NCBI GenBank assembly: GCA_965216535.1
Contig: OZ244175.1
Coordinates: 992,001 to 1,056,000 of the forward strand
Direction: 5' to 3'
Origin: Hoeflea_A sp965216535
GTDB lineage: Bacteria; Pseudomonadota; Alphaproteobacteria; Rhizobiales; Rhizobiaceae
Length of the DNA: 64,000 nt
Shown here in pieces: positions 42,268-50,424 of the stretch (the stretch's first letter is position 1; the number at the start of each line of letters is the position of its first letter). Position numbers and translations under genes: made by a program. Below the pieces are notes generated by a model. The model made no database searches, was not told the origin of the DNA, and was given only the letters and a program-made list of their open reading frames with translations.

Positions 42268-43452
42268 GTGCAAATGCGTCGATTTCGTTCCTTTTCGGCA
42301 ATTCTGACCGCTGCCCTTTGGGCGCTCGTGGTCTGTGCCGGCACCGCAATTGCGGCCGGCCCAAGCATCGTCGTCGACGTCAAGACAGGCAAGGTGCTGG
42401 ACCACAAGGATGCATTTCAACGCTGGTACCCGGCATCCCTGACCAAGCTGATGACGGCCTATGTCGTTTTCCGCCAGGTCGAGGCCGGCAAGATTGCGCT
42501 CGACGACAAGATTACGGTCAGCGCAGCCGCCGCCAAGGCGCCGCCCAGCAAGATGCATTTCAAGCCAGGCTCGCAGCTGACGCTCGACAATGCGCTGAAG
42601 ATCATTCTGGTGAAGTCGGCGAATGACGTCTCCGTGGCCATTGCCGAATCCGTCGCCGGTGACAACACGGCTTTCATCGACATGATGAATGCGGAAGCCG
42701 CCAGATTGGGCATGAAAGACACCCGTTTCGTCAACGCCAACGGCCTGCCGGGCAAGGGCCAGAGCACCACGGCACGGGATATGGCGGTGCTTGCACTCGC
42801 GCTGCACCGCGAATTCGAGCGCCATCAGCACTATTTCGCCATTGAAGCGATCACCACCGGCAAGAAGACCTACACGAACTACAACATTCTGATCGGCCGA
42901 TTTGACGGGGCCAACGGCATGAAGACCGGTTTCATCTGCTCTTCCGGCTTCAACCAGGTCTCTTCGGCAACCCGACGCGGCCGGACGGTGATATCCGTCG
43001 TCCTCGGAGCCAAGGACCAGGAAGAGCGGGCCAACGAGTCGGCGCGGCTCCTGGACAAGGGTTTGAAAACGCGCGGCATCGGCAAGCCGCAACTTGCGAG
43101 CCTGAAACCCTACGGAGCCGACCGCGCCCAGCTGGTCGACCTGCGGCCTGTGATCTGCTCCAAGGAAGCGCGCAAGGCGCGTTACGGCGGGCGCGATGTC
43201 GAGGGCAAGCTGGTGCTGAATTCCGATATTCTCAAGCCGTTGAACCGGGCACCCAAGGCGGTGAAAGTCGGGCTGACCGGCTCCATTCCCCTGCCGCTTG
43301 GCGGTCGGGAAATCCCGGTGCCCACGCCGCGTCCGGACAATTCCACCGGCACCGCCGTCGCCGTAAACGCTGATCCTGCCGCATCGTCCGCCATCGCACC
43401 GTCAGCCTATGTGCCGGTGCCGAAGCCAAGGCCCGGTGCACCGTTTCAATGA
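42268..43452 (+). CDS. D-alanyl-D-alanine carboxypeptidase (DacF/DacC-like)
   Basis: About 394 residues; trims pentapeptides in the periplasm. Signal peptide (AILTAALWALVVCAGTAIAA), SxxK in PASLTKLM, SAND (SxN) and MKTGFICSSG (KTG). The C-terminal third is long and Pro-rich (PVPTPRPDN; PVPKPRPGAP), usual in rhizobial DacF-like enzymes. GTG 42268 lies 6 bases after GAGAGG, while ATG 42274 lies 12 bases after, so GTG is slightly preferred. Its stop overlaps the G3E GTPase start (ATGA). Confidence 0.92.
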   Translation: MQMRRFRSFSAILTAALWALVVCAGTAIAAGPSIVVDVKTGKVLDHKDAFQRWYPASLTKLMTAYVVFRQVEAGKIALDDKITVSAAAAKAPPSKMHFKPGSQLTLDNALKIILVKSANDVSVAIAESVAGDNTAFIDMMNAEAARLGMKDTRFVNANGLPGKGQSTTARDMAVLALALHREFERHQHYFAIEAITTGKKTYTNYNILIGRFDGANGMKTGFICSSGFNQVSSATRRGRTVISVVLGAKDQEERANESARLLDKGLKTRGIGKPQLASLKPYGADRAQLVDLRPVICSKEARKARYGGRDVEGKLVLNSDILKPLNRAPKAVKVGLTGSIPLPLGGREIPVPTPRPDNSTGTAVAVNADPAASSAIAPSAYVPVPKPRPGAPFQ

Positions 43453-44537
43453 GACCCCTGGAGCCGATCGCCGTTTCGGTGGTGACCGGATTTCTCGGAT
43501 CCGGCAAAACCACCCTGCTGAACCGGCTGTTGAAAGATCCCGGTCTGCGCGATACCGCCGTCATCGTCAATGAATTTGGAGACGTCGCGATCGACCATCT
43601 GCTGGTCGAACAATCCAGCGACGGTGTGATCGAACTCTCGGACGGATGTCTCTGTTGCACGGTGCGAGGGGAACTGGTGGACACGTTGGCAGATCTGGTC
43701 GATCGTCTGCAGACCGGTCGTATTGGTGCCTTGCAGCGGGTGGTGGTCGAGACCACGGGTCTGGCCGACCCGGCACCGGTCCTGCACGCGATCATGGGTC
43801 ATCCGGTGCTGATCCAGAACTATCGCCTGGACGGCGTCATCGTCACGGTCGACGCGGTCAACGGTTCGGCGACGCTCGACAATCACGAGGAAGCGGTCAA
43901 GCAGGTGGCCGTCGCCGACCGGATCGTGCTGACCAAGACCGATCTGGCGGACGCCGATGAGAAGTCAGATCTGATTGAAAGGCTTCACCGTTTGAACCCC
44001 GGAGCCGAACCGATTGCCGTCCAGGACGCTTCGTTCGACCGGCTCTTTCATTGTGGCCTCTACGATCCGTCGACGAAGACAGCGAATGTTGCCGGCTGGC
44101 TGCGTGACGCGGCCTATGAAGACGAACACCATCATCACCACCACGACGTCAACCGCCACGACAGCCGCATCCGCGCCTTCACGCTGACGGAGGATCGGCT
44201 GATCGATCCGTCTGCGCTGGAGATGTTCATCGACCTGCTGCGCTCCAGCCAGGGGCCGCAACTGCTGCGTATGAAAGGCATTGTCGGCCTTTCCGATGAT
44301 CCGGATCGGCCGGTGGTCGTCCACGGGGTGCAGGAGATCTTCCACCCGCCCGCTCGGCTGCCGGCCTGGCCAGATGCCGATCGCCGCAGCCGCCTGGTGC
44401 TGATCACCCGGGACCTCGATCCGGACTACGTGGAACGCCTCTTCGCCGCTTTCACCAGCCGGCCACTGGTGGACACACCCGACCGCGAAGCGCTGCAGAA
44501 TAATCCGCTTGCTGTGCCGGGGGTGGGGAAGCTCTAG
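43449..44537 (+). CDS. CobW/COG0523 G3E-family GTPase (metal chaperone)
   Basis: 362 residues. Walker A GFLGSGKTTLL, then VIVNEFGDVAIDH, the COG0523 metal motif GCLCC, switch and guanine loop LTKTDLADADE, a His-rich insertion (HHHHHHD near residue 225), and CobW C-terminal domain VHGVQEIFHPPARL. Such GTPases deliver Zn, Co or Fe; CLCC plus poly-His fits zinc. Translational coupling to a Dac-type carboxypeptidase, rather than to cobalamin genes, suggests zinc or envelope homeostasis; cobS/cobT lie 15 kb away. Confidence 0.9.
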   Translation: MRPLEPIAVSVVTGFLGSGKTTLLNRLLKDPGLRDTAVIVNEFGDVAIDHLLVEQSSDGVIELSDGCLCCTVRGELVDTLADLVDRLQTGRIGALQRVVVETTGLADPAPVLHAIMGHPVLIQNYRLDGVIVTVDAVNGSATLDNHEEAVKQVAVADRIVLTKTDLADADEKSDLIERLHRLNPGAEPIAVQDASFDRLFHCGLYDPSTKTANVAGWLRDAAYEDEHHHHHHDVNRHDSRIRAFTLTEDRLIDPSALEMFIDLLRSSQGPQLLRMKGIVGLSDDPDRPVVVHGVQEIFHPPARLPAWPDADRRSRLVLITRDLDPDYVERLFAAFTSRPLVDTPDREALQNNPLAVPGVGKL

Positions 44538-44545
44538 CCGGCCAG

Positions 44546-45721
44546 CTACCGCTCCCGGGACGGTGTCGAGAGCGCTTCCAGAAAGGCTACCAGGTCGGCG
44601 ACTTCCTGTTCGCTCAAGTCAAGCGGCCTGAGGATCAGTGCTCCGTCACTGTGGATGCGATCCAGGTCAATATTCGAATAGTGGTCGACGACGTCCTGCA
44701 AGGTCGCGAGTGACCCGTCGTGCATGTAGGGGGCCGTGTGGGTCAATTGCCTTAGAGAGGGCACCTTGAATTGCCCGAAGGTCCGGTGATTTTGGGCGAC
44801 CTGGCGGGTTGCCCAGCCTGTGGCTTCCTCGGGGGCGTCGTTGTATGGGCCGAGCTGATTGAAGGGCGATGCCTTGAGGTCCTGAATGCCTTTGAAGCGG
44901 CCGCGGTCCACCCGACCTGGTCCGGTAAAGTACGGAACGCCGGCGTCGTCGAACTCGTCATTCGTGAAGCGAGCTCCGATATGACAGAGATTGCATCCGC
45001 CGCGGCCCACAAACAACGCCGCGCCTCTTTGGGCGGATACCGGAAAGTCCCTGACGGCCTCAAAATCTCCGCGGGCGAGGGCATCGCGAAAGTCATCAAA
45101 CGACGTTCGCCCGCTGACGATCGTTTCCTGAAAGGCCGCCATCGCCTTGGCCGCATCGACAACCAGATCGATCGCGTCGCGCTCTTGCGGTGACTTGCCG
45201 AAAGCCTCGAGATAGAGACTGCGTAGCTCCGGGTCGTCACGGAGCGTGGTGGCCACCTTTTCCGGTGTGGCGCCCATTTCGCGTGCGTCCAGGATCGGGC
45301 CAATGCCGTGGGCCCAGAGGCTGTCATTGCGACCGTCCAGACCGAACCATCTGTTGCCGGATACGTTGAACAGAGACTGGGTGTTACGGTCGAGACGTTC
45401 GAGCCCACCCGCCCGCGCCTTTCCGTCCGTCCAGCCCAGCGCCGGATCATGGCAGGTACTGCAGGCGATCTGGTCATTAGCCGACAGGCGGGTGTCGAAG
45501 AAGAGACGTTCGCCGAGGGCAATGGCCGTGTCGTTTCCCGATACTCGATTGCTCGGATCAAATCGCTGTTCCAGTGGCCATGGCCCATGACGAACAATGG
45601 CGGCAATCTCATCGTCGTTGAGCAGAAGCCCGTTGCTATCCTGTGGATTGGCTTGCGCTCCACCGCAGGCCGCCGACCACAATGCGGCGCATCCAATCAG
45701 GGCCGCTCCTAAGGCATTCAT
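44546..45721 (-). CDS. Di-heme cytochrome c peroxidase / MauG family protein
   Basis: 391 residues. Two heme motifs, CSTCH (in SANDQIACSTCHDPALGWTDG) and CNLCH (GGCNLCHIGARFTNDEFDD), define the family. The N-terminus ends a possible lipobox (ALWSAAC) but lacks positive charges. Downstream PFNQLGPYND and TAPYMHDGSLATLQDVVDHY are the third-domain pattern. ATG 45721 overlaps the YtkA-like stop (ATGA, 45718-45721). It is the third gene of a coupled operon with a YtkA-like protein and an amidohydrolase, and may oxidise a protein or small substrate rather than just peroxide. Confidence 0.9.
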   Translation of the reverse strand: MNALGAALIGCAALWSAACGGAQANPQDSNGLLLNDDEIAAIVRHGPWPLEQRFDPSNRVSGNDTAIALGERLFFDTRLSANDQIACSTCHDPALGWTDGKARAGGLERLDRNTQSLFNVSGNRWFGLDGRNDSLWAHGIGPILDAREMGATPEKVATTLRDDPELRSLYLEAFGKSPQERDAIDLVVDAAKAMAAFQETIVSGRTSFDDFRDALARGDFEAVRDFPVSAQRGAALFVGRGGCNLCHIGARFTNDEFDDAGVPYFTGPGRVDRGRFKGIQDLKASPFNQLGPYNDAPEEATGWATRQVAQNHRTFGQFKVPSLRQLTHTAPYMHDGSLATLQDVVDHYSNIDLDRIHSDGALILRPLDLSEQEVADLVAFLEALSTPSRER

Positions 45722-46128
45722 TGAACGCTTACATCGTGGGTGTAGCGATACGGCTTGTCGTTTTGATACGCCGTCACTTCGAACCGCCACAGGCCGGGCA
45801 TGTGAAACAACAGGTTCTCGACCTCGTAGCGGCCGTTGTCGACCTTGGCCGTTGCCGGTTCGTAGTTCATGCCATGTTTGTGGGCAGGCATCGTCGCATC
45901 CACAATGATCCGGGCGGGTAACTGATCCGCCGCATTGCAGATGACAATCTTCGCACCAAATGGCGTGTTCAACGGTGCAGCGTCGTCGTCGAGCTGTATT
46001 TTGATGGTCCAGGGCGCGTCCTGATCCCCGGACATTTCGCTTCCGGCGGCGCATTCTTCATTGGCCAGAGCGGGATGGCCAATGCCGAGGCTAGCACTAA
46101 GCAACAGGAGTGCGCCGGGCCGTTTCAT
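45718..46128 (-). CDS. YtkA-like secreted protein
   Basis: 136 residues with a signal peptide (LLLLSASLGIGHPALA-NEE). A beta-sandwich with NTPFGAKIVICN, MPAHKHGMNYEP and LLFHMPGLWRFEVTAY matches the YtkA-like domain, which often lies near copper or heme proteins. The His/Met run (HKHGM) could bind metal. Overlaps the start of the di-heme peroxidase and the stop of the amidohydrolase, so all three are coupled. Confidence 0.8.
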   Translation of the reverse strand: MKRPGALLLLSASLGIGHPALANEECAAGSEMSGDQDAPWTIKIQLDDDAAPLNTPFGAKIVICNAADQLPARIIVDATMPAHKHGMNYEPATAKVDNGRYEVENLLFHMPGLWRFEVTAYQNDKPYRYTHDVSVQ

Positions 46129-46949
46129 TCCGCTCTCCGTTTCTCCACCTGTTCGATCATGTCTTCCGCATTGCGATAAGCGATCCGTTCAGCGAGGTCT
46201 TCAGGCAAACTCGAGAGCCATTCGCGGCTGAACGCCGCGTGGTCGCCGACATAGTACCAGCGCTCCGGAGCAAACGTATCCGTGCCGACCATGAACCTGT
46301 CCGGGAAGGCTTCAAAAACGGGGCGCCAATCGTCGGCGACCTTGCCGCCGTATGACTGGTCGCTTCGAAAGGCGAGATCCGCCCACAGATTGTCGTGCCT
46401 CGCGAGCACCTCTCGGACTGCCTCCGGCTGCGCAAAGCCTGAGTGCGCCCAAAGCACCAGGGCATCGGGATCGGTTTCGAAGATCAGGTCGATCGCCGCC
46501 GCATCCGAATGTGCGTGCAGCAACAGATTATGTTCCTTCGCCAAAGCGATGATGCGCTGCAGGACCGGGGTGTTGATATCGTCCCCATAGGCGTGGAACT
46601 CGCCTATTGCAAAGTAGGTATTGTCGGCCAGGTTTGCCTCGACATAGTCAAGCACCGTCGGGTCATTCATCCAACTGGAAATCTCGCCGCGGCGGCGATA
46701 GGGCCGCAAGGATGGAACGATCAGATCGGGTGCGGCAGCGTAGAGAAGTTGCGTGCCATTGTCATCAGAGCTTGAAGCCAGGGCCTTTTTTAGCCCGGCC
46801 TCCCGCAACGCCTTGACTGCTTCCTCCGGCGGAACAAGGGTTACCGCGTCATGGCTGTAATGGATATGCGCATCGAATATCGGCAATTCGTCGGCGTGAA
46901 CATGCGAGGTGGCAAAAAATGCAAGGCAGAGGCTCAAAATTCTGATCAT
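46125..46949 (-). CDS. Exported metal-dependent amidohydrolase (COG2159-like)
   Basis: 274 residues. Signal segment IRILSLCLAFFATSHVHA, then FDAHIHYS (HxH metal pair), GEFHAYG, LLHAHSD, LWAHSGFAQ and the late Asp in VGTDTFAP, the TIM-barrel amidohydrolase set. ATG 46949, with CCGGAGC upstream. First gene of the operon with the YtkA-like and di-heme peroxidase genes. The substrate is unknown. The combination of periplasmic amidohydrolase, YtkA and MauG-type enzyme is not one I can match to a known pathway. Confidence 0.82.
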   Translation of the reverse strand: MIRILSLCLAFFATSHVHADELPIFDAHIHYSHDAVTLVPPEEAVKALREAGLKKALASSSDDNGTQLLYAAAPDLIVPSLRPYRRRGEISSWMNDPTVLDYVEANLADNTYFAIGEFHAYGDDINTPVLQRIIALAKEHNLLLHAHSDAAAIDLIFETDPDALVLWAHSGFAQPEAVREVLARHDNLWADLAFRSDQSYGGKVADDWRPVFEAFPDRFMVGTDTFAPERWYYVGDHAAFSREWLSSLPEDLAERIAYRNAEDMIEQVEKRRAE

Positions 46950-47056
46950 GATTGCTCCGGAGCGATCCAATATGGCAAGTAAGCTGGCCTACATTAGGCG
47001 GATTTCAAGTCAAAGGTGAGTCCTGACACGAAGCCCACCGTTTCGATCGTTGAACG

Positions 47057-48586
47057 TCATATCAGTGTTTCGAGAAACGCTGCCGCACTTTGCCGGTAAG
47101 CCTGCTGTTTGTCGGCATCCATTTTGTCCCAGCTTCTGTAGACCTGGCCCAGCCGATGGTTGCTGCCGAGTTTGGCACGGTTGCGAGCGAGAAAGTCCCA
47201 ATAAAGGGCATTGAACGGGCAGGCGCCGGGACCGGTCTTCTGCTTCACGTCATAGCTGCAATTCTTGCAGTAATCCGACATTTTGTTGATGTAGTTTCCG
47301 CTTGCGGCGTAAGGCTTGGAGCCCAACAGGCCGCCATCGGCGAACAAGCTCATGCCAATCGTGTTCGGCAACTCGACCCACTCATAGGCGTCGGCATAGA
47401 CCGCAAGATACCACTCGTGCACGTCCCGAGGACTGACGCTGGCCAGCAGGGCGAAATTGCCGGTGACCATGAGACGCTGAATGTGATGGGCGTAGGCCTC
47501 CTCCTTTGTCTGGCTGATGGCAGCCCGCAAGCAATTCATGTCGGTCTTGGCGGTCCAGTAGAAATCCGGCAATGGGCGTTCATGACCGAAGAAATTGCTA
47601 TCGGCGTAGTCTGGCATTTTGAGCCAATAGATCCCGCGCACATATTCACGCCAGCCGATGATCTGACGGATGAAACCCTCCACTGCGTTGAGTGGTGCAG
47701 CGTCTTCCCGGTAGGCGGCCTCTGCCCGTTTGCAAACAACCATAGGGTCAAGCAAGCCGACATTGATGTATTGCGACAGAACCGAGTGGTAGAGGAACCG
47801 CTCATTCGTCAGCATTGCGTCCTGGTAGTCGCCGAAAGAGGGCAGCGCGAAGTCGATGAAATGATCCAGCGCAGCCATGGCATGCGCCCGTGACGTGCCG
47901 AACCAGAAAGGCAACAGGTCACCGAAATGGGTGCCGAACCGTTCGGCGACCAGGTCGAGAACTTTCGAGGTGATCTCATCCGGGGTGAATCGCGGCGGCT
48001 GGGGCATGAAGAGGTCAGGCCGGGCGGGTTTGCGATTGTCGGCATCGAAGTTCCATCTGCCGCCTTCGGGTTCTTGTCCGTCCATCAACAGACCGGTTTT
48101 GCGCCGCATCTCCCGGTAAAAATGTTCCATTCGCAGTTGCTTGCGCCCCTGCGCCCAGTGGGCAAATTCGTCCCGCGAACAGATGAACCGGTCGTCTGAC
48201 AGGATGTCGACCGGTATCCCGAATTGCTCGGACCAATTCTTGAAGGAATTCAGCAACCGCCATTCGCCAGGCTCCGTGACAACGATCCGCTCTGCCGGCT
48301 GGAGCTCCAATGCTTGTTTCACCGCGTCGGTGAAGGAGTGAAAACTGTCCTGGTCGTCCAATTGAACATAATCGACCTGCCAGCCCTCGCTTCCAAGCTC
48401 TTCGGCAAAATGGCGCATGGCCGAAAACACGAAGGCGATCTTCTTCCTGTGATGTCGGATATAGGTCGCTTCCTCCATTAGCTCCGCCATCAGAACGCGG
48501 TCGCGGTGCCGATCAGCGCCGACAAGGGAGGCAATATCGGGCGAAAGCTGATCACCAAGAACAAGAATGAGATTGCCGTGGTCCAT
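47057..48586 (-). CDS. Iron-sulfur bacterial cryptochrome/photolyase (PhrB/CryB type)
   Basis: 509 residues. N-terminal LILVLGDQLSPDIASL and an alpha/beta domain, then an FAD-binding helical domain: FGDYQDAMLTNERFLYHSVLSQYINVGLL, GFIRQIIGWREYVRGIYW. The four cluster Cys match the FeS group: one in DMNCLRAA, two in CKNCSYD, one in GACPFNALYWDF. These repair (6-4) photoproducts or act as light sensors with a ribolumazine cofactor. ATG 48586 starts at LILVLGDQ; the in-frame ATG 48634 adds a leader. The (6-4) repair role is a family inference. Confidence 0.93.
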   Translation of the reverse strand: MDHGNLILVLGDQLSPDIASLVGADRHRDRVLMAELMEEATYIRHHRKKIAFVFSAMRHFAEELGSEGWQVDYVQLDDQDSFHSFTDAVKQALELQPAERIVVTEPGEWRLLNSFKNWSEQFGIPVDILSDDRFICSRDEFAHWAQGRKQLRMEHFYREMRRKTGLLMDGQEPEGGRWNFDADNRKPARPDLFMPQPPRFTPDEITSKVLDLVAERFGTHFGDLLPFWFGTSRAHAMAALDHFIDFALPSFGDYQDAMLTNERFLYHSVLSQYINVGLLDPMVVCKRAEAAYREDAAPLNAVEGFIRQIIGWREYVRGIYWLKMPDYADSNFFGHERPLPDFYWTAKTDMNCLRAAISQTKEEAYAHHIQRLMVTGNFALLASVSPRDVHEWYLAVYADAYEWVELPNTIGMSLFADGGLLGSKPYAASGNYINKMSDYCKNCSYDVKQKTGPGACPFNALYWDFLARNRAKLGSNHRLGQVYRSWDKMDADKQQAYRQSAAAFLETLI

Positions 48587-48675
48587 CGTCGGATCCGGAT
48601 ACGTGGCGAAACTGGGTTCCCGTCCCATACGCATCCGATCGGTATCCGGATTGCCGTGCTCGCATAACCCTCCTT

Positions 48676-48845
48676 TCGATCAAAGACCGGTGCGCGCCGT
48701 CTATGCTTTGGGTTTCGATAAGCGTGTGGCCGAATTCCATGCAGTCTGGCGGCGAATCTTGGCAGGTGCTGCAGGCGACCTCTCCGTTGGCCGACACGTT
48801 GATTTGTGTTCGGCCGGAACGACGCGAGAGAAGGCGTGGCAATGG
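48676..48845 (-). pseudogene. Fused remnants of tusA and a di-heme peroxidase gene
   Basis: 48676-48744 is 84% identical (58 of 69) to 50189-50257, the 3' end of tusA; minus strand reads FGHTLIETQSIDGAHR. It runs directly into 48761-48798, which matches 45451-45488 of the di-heme peroxidase and reads NVSANGEVACSTCQD, where the heme His is replaced by Gln. Frames upstream toward 48845 keep only scattered resemblance. No start, so it cannot be functional. It fills most of the 427-base gap between the photolyase and the M20 gene; the rest of that gap shows nothing else. Confidence 0.7.
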
Positions 48846-49013
48846 TATCCATCGAATTGGTTAAAGCGCTTGTCAGGGCCGCCGATAATCCGGATATTTT
48901 CTTCATCCGTTCCGAAGCGCGGAACAGCGCGCATTACTTCGGCGATGTGCCGAAAGGCGCCAGAACCGATCAAAGGACGGGCTCGTCATCGAGGAAGTCT
49001 GAGAGGGATGACC

Positions 49014-50174
49014 ATGAATCACGATCAGAAGTCGCTGAACGATGAATTGACGTCCTGGCGTCGCCATTTGCATGCCAATCCGGAATTCGGGTTCGACCAG
49101 CACAAAACTGCCAACTACGTTGTCGCGAGGCTAAGGGAGATCGGCATTGAGAGGATCTCCGAAGGCGTTGGCAAAACTGGTGTCGTCGCGACATTGCAGC
49201 TGGGAGCCGGAAACCGGGCCGTGGCTTTGCGCGCCGACATGGATGCCTTGCAGATCACCGAGGAGGGCGATGCTCCGCACAAATCTGCAACACCGGGCCT
49301 GATGCATGCCTGTGGCCATGACGGGCATACGACGATGCTGCTGGGAGCTGCGAAGAGGCTGGCATCAGAGGGCGGTTTCGACGGTACGGTTCACCTCATT
49401 TTTCAGCCCGCGGAAGAGTGGGGGCAGGGAATGCAGGCGATGTTGGATGACGGATTGCTCGAGCGGTTTCCATTCGAGGAAGCTTACGGTCTTCACAACA
49501 TGCCCGGATTGCCTGTCGGCGCGTTTGCGACCTGCAAGGGCCCGTTCATGGCGGCTGAAGACAATTTCGAGATCACTGTGACGGGCCTCGGCGGCCATGC
49601 CGCACAACCGCACAAGGGAAACGACGCCCTGGTTGCGGCCTGCGCGATCGTCACGGGCCTGCAGACAGTGGTGTCGAGGAGCATTGATCCGGCCGAACTT
49701 TCCGTCGTGTCCGTCACGGAGTTGTTGACCGACGGGACCACGAACGCAATTCCCGGAGTCGCTCGCATTCTCGGTGATTGTCGCTGTTTCGATCCGACCG
49801 TAAGCCAGCGTATCGAGGCCACGATGGCCCGTATCGCCAGTGGCATTGCCGCAGCACATGGCTGCGAAGCAACCCTGGATTACAGCCGCGTATTCATTCC
49901 GCTGATCAACGATCCGGATATCAGCGGCGAGGCCGTCCTGGCCGCCCGGGAAGCAGCGGGCGCGGACATGTTGGTCGACAGCGAGGCGCAACCGATCGGC
50001 GGGTCGGAGGATTTTGCACGCCTGCTTCAGCACGTTCCGGGCAACTTCATGTTCCTGGGCAATGGCGACAGCGCGCCGTTGCACAATTCCCGGTACGACT
50101 TCAACGATGAAGCCCTGCCGCATGGTGTGTCCTACCTGACGGAGATTGTTCGCAGGCGGCTTCCTGTGCTCTAG
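49014..50174 (+). CDS. M20 family amidohydrolase (hippurate-hydrolase-like), second copy
   Basis: 386 residues with the same landmarks as the copy at 40996: HACGHDGHTTMLLGAAKRL, FQPAEEWGQGMQAM, HNMPGLPVGAFA, GGHAAQPHKGNDALV and IGGSEDFARLLQHVPGNF. It is a paralog, not a near-identical duplicate. ATG 49014 is 6-7 bases after GAGAGGG; ATG 49008 lies inside that site. It faces tusA with a single base between stops. The remnant of tusA on its left and intact tusA on its right flank it. Confidence 0.92.
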   Translation: MNHDQKSLNDELTSWRRHLHANPEFGFDQHKTANYVVARLREIGIERISEGVGKTGVVATLQLGAGNRAVALRADMDALQITEEGDAPHKSATPGLMHACGHDGHTTMLLGAAKRLASEGGFDGTVHLIFQPAEEWGQGMQAMLDDGLLERFPFEEAYGLHNMPGLPVGAFATCKGPFMAAEDNFEITVTGLGGHAAQPHKGNDALVAACAIVTGLQTVVSRSIDPAELSVVSVTELLTDGTTNAIPGVARILGDCRCFDPTVSQRIEATMARIASGIAAAHGCEATLDYSRVFIPLINDPDISGEAVLAAREAAGADMLVDSEAQPIGGSEDFARLLQHVPGNFMFLGNGDSAPLHNSRYDFNDEALPHGVSYLTEIVRRRLPVL

Positions 50175-50175
50175 T

Positions 50176-50415
50176 CTAACCGGCCTTTTCGATCAGAAAC
50201 CGATGCCCGCCCTCGACGCTTTGCGTTTCGACCAGCGTGTGGCCGAATTCCGTGCAGAAATGCGGGATGTCGAGGGTGGCGAGGGGGTCGGTCGTCTCGA
50301 CCCACAACCGCGCACCTGCCGGCATGTCCTTCATGCGTTTGCGTGTCTTGAGAACCGGCAGCGGGCACTTGAGGCCGCGCAGGTCATAGATTTCGGGGCC
50401 GTCCGGTGTGGTCAT
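50176..50415 (-). CDS. tusA: TusA-family sulfurtransferase
   Basis: 79 residues. DLRGLKCPLPVLKTRKRM carries the CPxP motif with the sulfur-carrying Cys, followed by GARLWVETTDPLATLDIPHF and a second Cys (FCTEFGH). Family members relay persulfide sulfur for tRNA thiolation or other targets. It follows the L,D-transpeptidase by 9 bases on the same strand. A decayed second copy is at 48676. Symbol by family only; other TusA-like paralogs (YedF) are possible. Confidence 0.9.
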   Translation of the reverse strand: MTTPDGPEIYDLRGLKCPLPVLKTRKRMKDMPAGARLWVETTDPLATLDIPHFCTEFGHTLVETQSVEGGHRFLIEKAG

Positions 50416-50424
50416 GGAACCGTA

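Noticed and set aside
42166..43092. In-frame minus extension of the M20 gene (40996-43092)
   Set aside because: Runs through the DacF-like gene and has no domain; the start at 42165 fits the family.
43449..44537. Cobalamin CobW role
   Set aside because: Coupled to a carboxypeptidase, not cobalamin genes; the His-rich loop and CLCC fit zinc better. Not fully excluded.
48567..49013. Long N-terminus of the second M20 gene
   Set aside because: It would run through the tusA/peroxidase remnant; the ATG at 49014 has GAGAGGG.
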